Part shown: piece after piece, positions 49,300-58,162 of the stretch
Layout: the number at the start of each line of letters is the position of its first letter
How positions within the stretch are numbered: the stretch's first letter is position 1
NCBI GenBank assembly: GCA_029582165.1
Contig: CM055877.1
Location: 6,687,855-6,751,854 of the forward strand
Direction of reading: 5' to 3'
From: Portulaca oleracea
Lineage: Eukaryota; Streptophyta; Magnoliopsida; Caryophyllales; Portulacaceae
Length of the DNA stretch: 64,000 bases
Notes under the pieces: generated by a model
Seen by the model: only the letters and a program-made list of their open reading frames with translations
What the model was told of the DNA's origin: nothing
The model's database searches: none
Program-made: the position numbers and the translations under genes

Positions 49300-50160
49300 G
49301 GAGTTTGTTTTATCCATATTCTTTTTTTTTTTTTTGAATTCAGGTAAATGGGAAGGTTTACCCTTTAGGGAGTAAATGTGAGGAGGCGCATGTAGTTAAA
49401 AAAATTATAAAAAAAAACTTAAAAACAAAAACTACACGACAACCAACTAAAAACAAGAAAGAGAAGACAACAAGAAAAAACCAAACTATTGAAAAGTAAA
49501 AGACAATCTTGGAAACCCCAAAAAGACCGAAGACCGAGGAGAACGAGCACTGGCAAGCCCAAGCACTCTTGGTAGCTCCCGTATGAAACTTGGCCGAGCC
49601 CCAGAAGCCGACCCAAAGAACAAACAAGCGCCAGAAAAAGGAACCACCCACAACCACCAGGCTTCGAACTTCACGTTGGAAGAGAGCCCGGCACCGCCCT
49701 CCACCACCCTCGGATGCCGCCCGAAAAGCTGATTTACTCAAAACTGAACCGAAACAAAAATGATCAATGTCGATTCCATGGTTTCGAAGGTTGATAATGT
49801 TTGAAACCTCAGCTCTGATGGAGGAAAAAACGATGACAACCAAATCCTTTAAGGGTAAAGATCTGAATCTTCCCAGATGACCAAAAATAATATTGATCTA
49901 CACCAATCTGACCACACAAAGGAGCAAACCTTCCCCACATGAGAATGTTTGAGAGGTAGTCTGAATTTCCAAAAATGGAGATGGTCGAAAAAAGAACCAT
50001 TGAAGGGCTTAAGTTGGGAGGAGAAAAGAGGACAGGGAAAGAACAAAAGGAAGGGAGGGGGACGGGGAAGGAGGCTCTTGCTCTCTCTCTGTTTCTATTT
50101 CTCACTCTCATATATGTCCTCCTTCTTAATTGACCTAGTTTATATTTTTTTACATGTCAA
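49300..50160 (-). other. Unrecognised coding-like island
   Basis: This block is GC-richer than its surroundings. On the minus strand it opens with a CT-rich leader, has a 100-codon frame (50111-49809) and then a 161-codon frame (49843-49358) running into T-rich sequence. The longer frame is Phe/Val/Trp-rich and hydrophobic at its end, more like a translated pyrimidine-rich leader than a protein. A retroposed transcript or the 5' region of a retroelement is possible. No domain was recognised. Confidence 0.3.
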
Positions 50161-51953
50161 AACTTGAAAACTACTGAGACAATTGTCTTTCTCCAAATTA
50201 AATAGCAATGATTTCCGAAGTCATTTTTCGTATTATAAGGCATAGAAAATATGAGTAAAAGTATTTTTTATTGAATGAAAAAGGAAAAAGGTAACATAAT
50301 TATTGAAACTAAATAATTAAATTATGTATTAAAAATGGAATATGACAATTGTTTTGGAACAAAAAGAGTTAATTAGAATGTCAATTAAAATGAAACGGAG
50401 AGAGTAATGTTTTTGGTGAAAGTTAATCAATTTTAATTAACAAGTTACTCAAATGTACATTGAGTTGTCACAATAATAAAACACTAAAATCGTTATATTT
50501 GTTGCGGAAGATTATTTTTACTTGATAATAAAACACTAAAAGCATTATACTCTAGGATGACAATTTGACAAATTCAGTTGATTTTCGGTCAAAAATGATA
50601 GAAATACAAAAATGTCCATGCTCTCTCTCTCTCTCTCTCTTTAGGCTGGTGGTTGATCCATCTTACTTCAACCTGGTCGAGGGTTCGAGCATTGGTATAC
50701 TCTTTCTCTCTCTCCCTACCTACTTGATCTCCATTGCCACCCTCTACTATAATCTAAACGTTGATATCATAAGCCCGATCTGGATATTGTGCTTCCTCCG
50801 TACCCTTCATCAAAAGGATAGATTCTTACCTGCAGTAGACTAACCCACATAGCACTATAACAAGATCATTAGGAGTAGAGAACTGTCATTTCTCACAGCA
50901 TAGAGAACTCTTCGTAAGCCATTTAACCCATTGAGCTTGGATTCGATTGAAACCTTCATGTTAGAAGGGATAGTGGTTCCACTCTTATTTCAATCTTCGT
51001 TTTCCTCCTCCAATCCCATCGCCTCTCTACTACACCCAAAAATCGCCTTGGTCATCTTTTAAAGCAAGAATTCAAAAAAATTTATCGATACCCATTATCC
51101 AATACACAAAAACACAGGTTGGACTTTGTGGGTTTTGATTAAAATGCAAGAATTCAATCAAGATGATTAAAATCCAAAACATGAAAACAAAGGTGGGTTT
51201 TGTGTGTGTTAAAGCAAAAAATCAATCAATGTGATCAAAATCGATTTTCCAAAACTCAAAAGCAGGTGAGATTTTGTGGGTTTTGTGTGAAAGAATACAT
51301 AAGAAGAGACTTGCGAGATTGAAGTTTTTGAAATACAGTCATTTGTGAGTGAAATGAATGAAGGAGGGAAGGTAGAGAGAGAGAGATATTAAAGGGAAAA
51401 TTGAATGAAAAATAAAGGTAATTTTGTTTTTTTAATTATCTTTTGGTCGAAAATCGACCAAACACGCCGGATTCTCGCCATAGAGCTAGCATAGCAAAAA
51501 TGAACGGGACCTTTGAGTATGATATTGAAAATGTAAGGTCAAATTGTCAGTAGACCAAAATCTATGTCGTCTTCCAACAATTTTTGTCATTTCTCTCTTG
51601 TTCTTCTTTTATAGGTTTATACAAAAATAAAAAAGTATCATGCTACCTCCAATCTTTTTTATCTAAACTTTTAACTACCTTTTATTATTTGATATTATCT
51701 GTCATTTTATAATCCTAATAACATACTAATTACTGTTTTTCTTATTTTATCATTGACAGTTCATTGAATCCACCCTAAGTTTTGATTTTAGTTAAACATA
51801 TTTTAGGGTTTAGGGTTTTAATTTGTTGAGGTTTTGGTTTCCCCATCATCTTCAATAAATAGATAAAAAATCGGAGGGAATACTCCCTTTTTTTTTTGTA
51901 AATGAGCTCAAACAAATTTCTATAAAATGTTAGTATAACTACTATAATATATC

Positions 51954-52009
<56 letters not shown>
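50161..52009. other. Intergenic DNA with CT and AT microsatellites
   Basis: There is a (CT)n tract at about 50621-50641 and an (AT)n tract at about 51955-52009. A 92-codon open frame (50565-50843) is overlapped by the CT tract and is not credible. The words GACAATTTGACAAATTCAG (50560) and GGTCAAATTGTCAG (51537) are inverted and might bound an old element of about 1 kb, but the match is short. Confidence 0.4.
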
Positions 52010-52012
<3 letters not shown>

Positions 52013-52299
52013 AAATTGGATTCTAATAATCCCTACTTTCACAAATTGGATGACAATAATCCCTACTATCATTTTGGAATCTGGTGGTCCAAAAATAAAT
52101 AAAATTGTATTCTAGTGGGACGCCGGCGAGTTGAGTGGCTGTGACTCGGTGGTTTGCTGACTTGTCACGTTGACCCGGTTGAATGTGCCATGTCACCTGA
52201 AAAACACATGTCATAACCTTTTTCTTTTTTATGTCCAACTTGAAATAAACCCTAATAAATTTTAACCCCATTTTTCCTTTCTCTCTCTTCTTTTTCCAT

Positions 52300-52303
52300 T
52301 TCC

Positions 52304-52352
<49 letters not shown>
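52300..52352. repeat. (CT)n microsatellite
   Basis: It lies in the left arm of the Pack-type element. The right arm has the complementary (GA)n tract at about 53387-53424, and another (GA)n tract lies in the centre at about 52821-52851. Confidence 0.85.
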
Positions 52353-52817
52353 ATGGCTCCTCCTCTTCTTCTCTCTCTTCACCTTCACCTTCCTCTTCAC
52401 CCCCCTCAACCACCACCATCAACACCACATTGACCGAGTTGAGTTAGTCCATGTTCATGGTATAATTTCAGAATCACTGAAAGAACTTGTTTTGCTTCAA
52501 GTCACACTTTCATATCATATTGCACACAAAGAACAAAGCCAACAGTAAGTACAGTATCTAAAATTTATGCAAGCAGTCATTGAAACCAGACCTGGAAAAA
52601 CCCTCTTATGTAAACATTATAAAAATATTGAGCAACATAGATATAGATATATTATTTACTAAGCAAACAACTGCTTGCTTGGGTATAAACTATAAACATA
52701 ATTCACATTTTCGAAGCACTTACAGGCTATCGAAAGCATACATCTACCTACAAATACTTGATACCTGTACTTACTCTTCTGGTGCTAGAGTTGATTAATT
52801 AGCCCAGAATTAAAGAC

Positions 52818-52854
<37 letters not shown>

Positions 52855-53103
52855 TTAGTCGGGACAAGCAAAGATTTTGGGGAGGAAGAAAACATGTGAA
52901 AGAGAAAGAGAGAATTGAGAGAGAGGAAAAACAGGGGAAAAGGAAAAACAGAGGGAAAAGAAAAGGGTCACCGCCCAGAAGTTTCCTTTGCCCATAATCC
53001 TCTTTAATTCCTCTCTTTTATTCCCAATTATAAAGTGGGTTTCTGTTCAATTTTGTAGGGCATCTTTCAAATTTAGCAAAAATAGTTTCTAGAGAGAGTG
53101 AGA

Positions 53104-53250
53104 ATGAAGATTCAGTGTGATGTGTGTGAGAAACAGAGGGCCTCTGTTTTCTGGGAAGCAGACGAAGCAACTCTGTGGTGGAAGGAGAGATGGGGTGGTG
53201 GTGGCGGTGTTGAAGGTGGAGGAGACGGCGGTGATGATGGTGGTTGGTAG
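53104..53250 (+). pseudogene. Captured B-box (BBX) zinc-finger N-terminus, chimeric 48-codon ORF
   Basis: The ORF starts MKIQCDVCEK and continues ASVF-ADEA-L, the strongly conserved start of plant BBX proteins (BBX18-25 group), including Cys5 and Cys8. The next two Cys expected in the B-box are both Trp (VFW and LW), and after about 26 residues the frame turns into a Gly/Asp-rich tail and stops. A TATA-like ATTATAAAGTGG lies about 75 bp upstream (53027-53038), so promoter and leader of the donor gene may have come along. The zinc site cannot form. It lies between the arms of a TIR element. Confidence 0.75.
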
Positions 53251-53381
53251 GAGGAGGAGGAGGAGAGAGAGAGAGAAGAGGGAGGTGGGAAGCCATGGTT
53301 AGAGAAGAGGGAGGTGGTCTGCATGAGAGTGAAGCACAGTTGGAAAAATTGGATTCTGTTTTGCGCGGCGGTGGAGGAGCC

Positions 53382-53430
<49 letters not shown>

Positions 53431-53744
53431 AGAACTGGAAAGGGAAAAAAGAAGAAAGGGAAAGGGAAAGGGAAAAAAGAAGAAAGAGAAAGGGAAAATG
53501 GGGTTAAAATTTATTAGGTTTATTTCAAGTTGGACACAAAAAAAAAAAAAAAAGGTTATGGCATGTGTTTTTTAGATGACGTGGCACATTCAACCGGGTC
53601 AACATCAAGGTCAACGTGACAAGTCAGCGTGACAACCGAAATACACCATTCAACTAAATCGGCCACTAGAATACAATTATATATTTTTTTGGACCACCAG
53701 AATCCAAAATGATAGCAGAGATTATTGTCATACAATTTGTGATA

Positions 53745-54122
53745 GAGTAAATTACATTTACCCTACCTGACATTTGTGGTAATAATTTTTGCACACCCGA
53801 CATTTGAGAAATAATTTCCACCCTACCTGACATTAAGTGAAAGTGATTTTTAGTGGCAAAATCCGATCACTTCTCATCAGAAATAAAACGATGAAATGAT
53901 CATTTAAGTCATTTCCTTCTAAATATTAATGGAAAACATGATACATTCACATAGCCATATAGGGGCATTATTGTATTTCCTCAATTCCGATGAGAAGTGA
54001 CAAGATTTTACCGCTAAAAATCACTTTCACTTAATGTCAGGTAAGGTGAAAATTATTTCACAAATGTCGGGTGTGCAAAAATTATTACCACAAATGTCAG
54101 GTAGGATAAATGTAATTTACTC
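53745..54122. mobile_element. Palindromic MULE-like MITE nested in the Pack-type element
   Basis: The 378-bp element is a nearly complete palindrome: GAGTAAATTACATTTA at the left, TAAATGTAATTTACTC at the right, with CACTTTCACTTAATGTCAGG inverted inside. It is flanked by the 10-bp direct repeat ATTTGTGATA (53735-53744 and 54123-54132). Removing it and one repeat restores pairing between the arms of the host element, which shows it came later. Confidence 0.88.
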
Positions 54123-54156
54123 ATTTGTGATAGTAGGGATTGTTAGAAACCAATAT

Positions 54157-54159
<3 letters not shown>

Positions 54160-54210
<51 letters not shown>
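54160..54210. repeat. (AT)n microsatellite
   Basis: It directly abuts the right end of the Pack-type element, as the (AT)n tract at 51955-52009 abuts the left end. Confidence 0.9.
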
Positions 54211-54212
<2 letters not shown>

Positions 54213-54251
54213 AAATATTTTATAATTTTTTTGAATATTTCATAAATAATA

Positions 54252-54475
54252 CTCCCTCCGTTCTTTTTTATTTGTCATTTACAATTTTCAGTGTCAACTT
54301 TTAATCAATAATTGGAAATAATTTCTAATATAAAATTTTTATAAAAAATATAATATTATACTTTTTAATAGTATTTTTTATTACAAATCTAATGACATTA
54401 AATTTATATGATGAATCATGATACAAATTAAGATATTAATAATAAGAACTTTTAACACAAATAAAAACGGGGGAG
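54252..54475. mobile_element. Stowaway MITE
   Basis: It begins CTCCCTCCGTTC and ends with an inverted ACGGGGGAG, with TA next to both ends. The inner TTTTTATTACAAATCTAATG is shared with the other copies. Confidence 0.75.
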
Positions 54476-54479
54476 TAAC

Positions 54480-54748
54480 AAATAGAGTTGGCAAAATTTT
54501 GCCTGACCCGAATTGTCCAACCCACAAAAAATTGGGTTTGGACATAGATTTTTTGTCCGAATTTTGATATTGACCGAATATTCAGACATAAAATTTCTCT
54601 TTTTTCTATTGTCCAAACCCAATTTTAGTTTCGTCCGAATTGTACGACCCAAGTGGATCTAAAATAAAACCGGTCCAAACATAAATTTCTTATTTAAATT
54701 TTAGCATTGTCCGAATTTACCTGGACCCAAATTTTTGTCAGTGCCGGT
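54480..54748. mobile_element. MITE-like element (TTGGCAAAATTTTG type)
   Basis: AGTTGGCAAAATTTTGCCTG at the left and CAAATTTTTGTCAGTGCCGG at the right are imperfectly inverted. GTCCGAATT and CCAAACCCAA words alternate in both orientations. It is related to 45.0 and 49.0 kb. Confidence 0.45.
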
Positions 54749-54936
54749 AACAAAATACATGCACCCAAAGATAGGGCAATCCATTTACAGGCCCAATGTC
54801 TTTCTTTTCTACTATCTCACATGTTCTCCTTGGAGTGCTCAATGATTGGTCCATAATTTTCTTGGGTCCATTCATTGATGTAGGGCACTACTAGTATCAT
54901 CACCATTCACGGTCTCTTTTTATTTGTTAATATATT

Positions 54937-55312
54937 TAGGTTGTGTTCAGTAGTAATGTTCGGACTAATATTTAGTGTTTTGAACAAATTAAAACTTTAA
55001 TTGTATAAATATTATAGTTCGGTAAATTGGCGTTTTGAGGAGCGTTTAGCGTTTGATTGAACATTTTGTGAAATGTTAATAAAGTTAACATTTAGTGTTT
55101 AAAGCAACGTTTCATATTTTTCGGTCAAAAAATACCCTTTGAAAATTTTATCTTTGAAAATTATTGATATACTTTTATGTTAATTTACATAAATCTGTTA
55201 ATTCAACAGCTAAGTTTACCGAACACAGTTCTCATTTGAACAGTCATCCGTTATTCGCTGCTTAAACCGCTACCTGCTATCTAAAACACTAATTTTGCCA
55301 AACAGGGCCTTA
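54937..55312. mobile_element. MITE-like element (GGCCCTGTTTGGCAAA type)
   Basis: The left TAGGTTGTGTTCAGTAGTAA is matched by the inverted right end TAAGGCCCTGTTTGGCAAAA in style, with AGTGTTTTGAAC and CTAAAACACTAA inverted inside. This is typical of hAT or Harbinger MITEs; the ends are too eroded to decide. Confidence 0.45.
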
Positions 55313-55771
55313 GTTTATTTTATCTCTTTTTATTTATTAAATTATATAAGTTTTATAGTTTTAATAATTATAATATCCATTTTATTCATGATAAATAAAC
55401 TATTTATCCCTTTTCTAAAAAAAATTTAAAGATATTTAATTTTTCACTCCATTTTCCTCTACTTCTTAGTTTTAGAAAGTAGTTTTACAAATAATTAAGA
55501 ACAGGGATAGTATATTGAAAAGGAATATTTTTTTCAGAAAATAATCCGTCAAGATAACAAAAGGGTACTTCAATTAAAAATACTATGATAATAATTTAAG
55601 AACTCAATATAAGATATCGAATATAACACCTCATATATATAGCAAAGTAAAACTTAAGAAGATTGAAATGACGACTTATATAATTCATGTGTACCTTCTT
55701 TTAAGGTAATTTATACGTTGAAATATTTATTTATTTACATTACTTTCCTTACGCAACTTTCCTAATCTAAT
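55313..55771. other. AT-rich intergenic DNA
   Basis: Nothing was recognised: no open frame of note, no inverted repeat and no simple repeat. Confidence 0.5.
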
Positions 55772-55994
55772 GGTGCGTTTGGTTGTTTCCCGGGAAAGAC
55801 TTTCCCAGGAAAAACTTTCCCGGGAAAGACTTTTCCTAGCCCCCCTTGGGAAACTTTTTCATGGGTTTGTGAGGGAAATTATGGGTCCCACATCAAAACT
55901 TTCTCGGGAAAGTTTCTCAACCAAACATGGGTAAGTTTTTCAACTTGGAAAAGTTGAGAAACTTTCCCGGGAAAATTTCTCAACCAAACGCCCC
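55772..55994. mobile_element. MITE with CCCGGGAAA-rich arms
   Basis: The ends GGTGCGTTTGGTTG and CAACCAAACGCCCC are inverted. The arms carry repeated TTTCCCGGGAAA palindromes. A diverged relative lies at 56359-56592 (GGATTGTTTGGTAGG start, TTTTCCGGGAAAA inside). Confidence 0.65.
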
Positions 55995-56110
55995 CTAACA
56001 TAATTTTACCTTATCTACACCCTTAAACAATATGGCCTAAATTTATCACTAGATAAATTTCCATAACAAATTTTTTTTTGACCATAATTTGTATAACAAA
56101 ATTAAGAAAA

Positions 56111-56350
56111 GAGTTTTTGGACGCTAATATACTGAACTTTTGAGATATTGGACAATAATACACTGAATTTTGATCTTGGATAATAATACACTGTATTTTG
56201 GAGGTGTTAGCCTGCCATGTAGGATCACCACCAAGTTAGCCACCGTCAGAATCTTTCCGGGTCCCAAAGTACAATGTATTATTGTCCAAGGTCAAAGTTC
56301 AGTGTATAATTGTCTAACACCTTAAAAATTTAGTATAGTAATATCAAGAA
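56111..56350. mobile_element. Diverged copy of the ACAATAATRCACTGAACTTT MITE
   Basis: It starts GAGTTTTTGGACGCTAATAT, then AATACACTGAATTTTGATCT, and towards the right has GTATTATTGTCCAAGGTCAA and CAGTGTATAATTGTCTAACA inverted. The organisation is the same as at 32560-33107 but shorter. Confidence 0.55.
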
Positions 56351-56358
56351 ATCTTTAA

Positions 56359-56592
56359 GGGATTGTTTGGTAGGAACCCCAGTGAAATCTTTTCCGGGAA
56401 AACTTCCCATGGGAAAATTTCCCTTAACCCCTCCTAAGGAAATTTTCCCTAGGAAAATAGAAAAAAAAAAAACAATGGGCCCATCGTGAAAATTTTTCCG
56501 AAATCAACCCGCATCCAAACATGAGAAAAATAAGTCAACCCGAGAAAATTGACATTTTCCCTGAGATTATTGACGAACCAAAGGCACCCAAA
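56359..56592. mobile_element. MITE-like element, CCGGGAAA type
   Basis: It begins GGATTGTTTGGTAGGAACCC, contains TTTTCCGGGAAAACTTCCC, and ends near GACGAACCAAAGGCACCC. It is related to 55772-55994. Confidence 0.45.
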
Positions 56593-56698
56593 GAAAAATA
56601 TTTCATCAAATGCATCCAATATTAAAACCTAACAAATTTCTTTTCCAACCCTACCTTTTTGTGACAGCATTACTCTGTTTTTAAACACGTATACATGT

Positions 56699-56707
56699 CC
56701 AATCTAA
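56699..56707. repeat. Left target-site duplication of the STOP1-fragment element
   Basis: CCAATCTAA is repeated exactly at 57623-57631. A 9-bp perfect duplication is the hallmark of Mutator-like transposition. Confidence 0.9.
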
Positions 56708-57622
56708 GAGTGTTGCGATAAAAATGCCACTCATTTTTCCCAAAAAATCAAAACTGTCATTAATATTTTTAAATTGTCAAAAATTCCATTATAATTTCTT
56801 AAAGTGTAAAAATGTCACTCATCCAAAATGAAACCTGTTGCTGCTGGTAATCCTCCCAAAAAAATTTTGAAACTTTTTTTGAAACTTTTTGAAACTAAAA
56901 ATGAAAATTAATCTCCACGACTGGCTGTCTTCTTCCGTCGGTCAATTCTTCTCCAATGCAGCTCAACGGGGCTCTTTTTCCTTCGCCCAACAATGTGGAG
57001 CAACAACCACAGCAAGCTGACATCAGTGATGTCAAATCTCATCCAGTTGAGCCGTCAAACGTCGCTCTAGAACTCAACTCGAATAGTATGGAAGAGGACC
57101 ACGAGTCGAAAGATGATGAGAGGGCAAAGAGTAGCATCTTCTTCCCGGTTCGTACGAGATCTTGCAATTGGAGAAGGAAGAGATTCTTGCCCCTCATACC
57201 CACTTCTGCCCCATCTGTGGAAAGGGTTTTAAGCGGGATGCGAATTTGCGAATGCACATGAGAGGGCATTGCGACGAGTACAAAACCCCGGTTGCCCTTC
57301 AAGACCATCTTATGTGTTAAGAATCACTACAAGAGAACTCACTGTGACAAAAGCTACATCTGTAGCAAATGCCACACAAAGAAGTTCTCGGTCATGGCGG
57401 ATCTCAAGATCCATGAGAAGCACTTCGACTTCCATTTTCTTTTTTAATTTCAAAAAGTTTCAAAAAAAATTTAGGAGGGATTACCGGCAGCAGGTTTCAT
57501 TTGGGATGGGTGACATTTTTGACACTTTCAAAAATTATAATGACATTTTTGACAATTTAAAAATATTAATGATAGTTTTGACTTTTTGAAAAAAATGAGT
57601 GGCATTTTTATCGCATCACCCT
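56708..57622. mobile_element. Pack-MULE carrying a STOP1-like zinc-finger fragment
   Basis: The 915-bp element has inverted arms of about 190-200 bp (56708 to about 56910, and about 57436 to 57622) sharing TGCGATAAAAATGCCACTCA, TCATTAATATTTTTAAATTG and AATGAAACCTG. A perfect 9-bp duplication, CCAATCTAA, flanks it. The centre is GC-richer and encodes pieces of a C2H2 protein on the plus strand. There is no transposase. This is the standard structure of a Pack-MULE, a non-autonomous element that has picked up host gene sequence. Confidence 0.9.
56916..57435 (+). pseudogene. Captured STOP1-like C2H2 zinc-finger gene fragment
   Basis: Three blocks in shifting frames resemble the proton/aluminium-response regulator STOP1. 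Block 1 (from about 56918) reads HDWLSSSVGQFFSNAAQRG. Block 2 (about 57149-57290) reads [17 protein letters not shown], then [18 protein letters not shown], a complete C2H2 finger. Block 3 (about 57297-57430, another frame) reads [20 protein letters not shown], then [18 protein letters not shown], which corresponds to the later fingers. The part of STOP1 between block 2 and block 3 is missing and the join shifts the frame, so a frame through block 2 stops at 57317-57319. Intron positions cannot be judged. The fragment cannot make a STOP1 protein, but its transcription could matter to the donor gene. Confidence 0.85.
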
Positions 57623-57631
57623 CCAATCTAA

Positions 57632-58162
57632 ATCTATTCCCAAATTTCCCATCATTTGCTTCAATTGACTCACAAGTCACCACCAACATAAATGAATCAC
57701 CTAAATAAAATGGAATCCACTAATATAATTTAATTAAATATTCCTGAAAAATGAATATTCATCAACCCCCAAAAGATCTCTCCTCTTGCCACGTAGAAGA
57801 AACCATCATACTATGGAAGAGGTACAAAACAAAGAAATTCACTTGGTGCATGCAACTCTCAGCTCCATCTCGAAAGATTCAATCGCGTGAATGAGAAGAA
57901 AATTGAAAACCCTCCAAAATTTTTAAATTTTTATTATAAATTATGAACAAAACATTTATGAATTTATGATGTTGACATTGATAATACAGTCACATCCATC
58001 CATGCCGGATCCAATCATCACCCACTTACTCACATATTTCTTCTTCACGTTTCTTCAATCAATCTCTCTTTATAACCCCCATTTTGCTCACTCTCCACAA
58101 CACTAATCCTCACTCAAATATCAAATTGAAGCTAGAGAGAGAAAGAAGAGAGAGAAAGAGAG
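57632..58162. promoter_or_regulatory. OEP16 promoter and 5' UTR
   Basis: A TATA-like TTTATAAC lies at 58069-58076, 87 bp upstream of the ATG. It is followed by a leader ending in a GA-rich tract (AGAGAGAAAGAAGAGAGAG). The sequence CACGTAG near 57791 is a possible ACGT-core element. The Pack-MULE with the STOP1 fragment ends only about 450 bp upstream of the TATA. Confidence 0.5.

Larger units (their letters stand above)
52010..54159. mobile_element. Pack-type TIR element carrying a B-box gene fragment
   Basis: Long inverted arms pair: 52010 to about 52365 with about 53370 to 54159 (once the nested MITE at 53745-54122 is set aside). Matching words include GGGAAATTGGATTCTAATAA with TTGTTAGAAACCAATATCCC inverted, ATCATTTTGGAATCTGGTGG, and GTTGACCCGGTTGAATGTG. 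Both outer flanks are (TA)n, which hides any target duplication. The 1-kb centre is non-repetitive and includes the start of a B-box zinc-finger gene (53104-53250) with a putative TATA and leader. There is no transposase, so the element is non-autonomous; a MULE relative is likely but not proven. Confidence 0.75.

Noticed and set aside
50565..50843. 92-codon plus-strand ORF
   Set aside because: Overlaps a CT microsatellite and shows no domain.
53018..53517. Multiple open frames of 60-121 codons in the B-box element
   Set aside because: Most are GA/CT-repeat translations. Only the 53104 frame has a recognisable B-box start.
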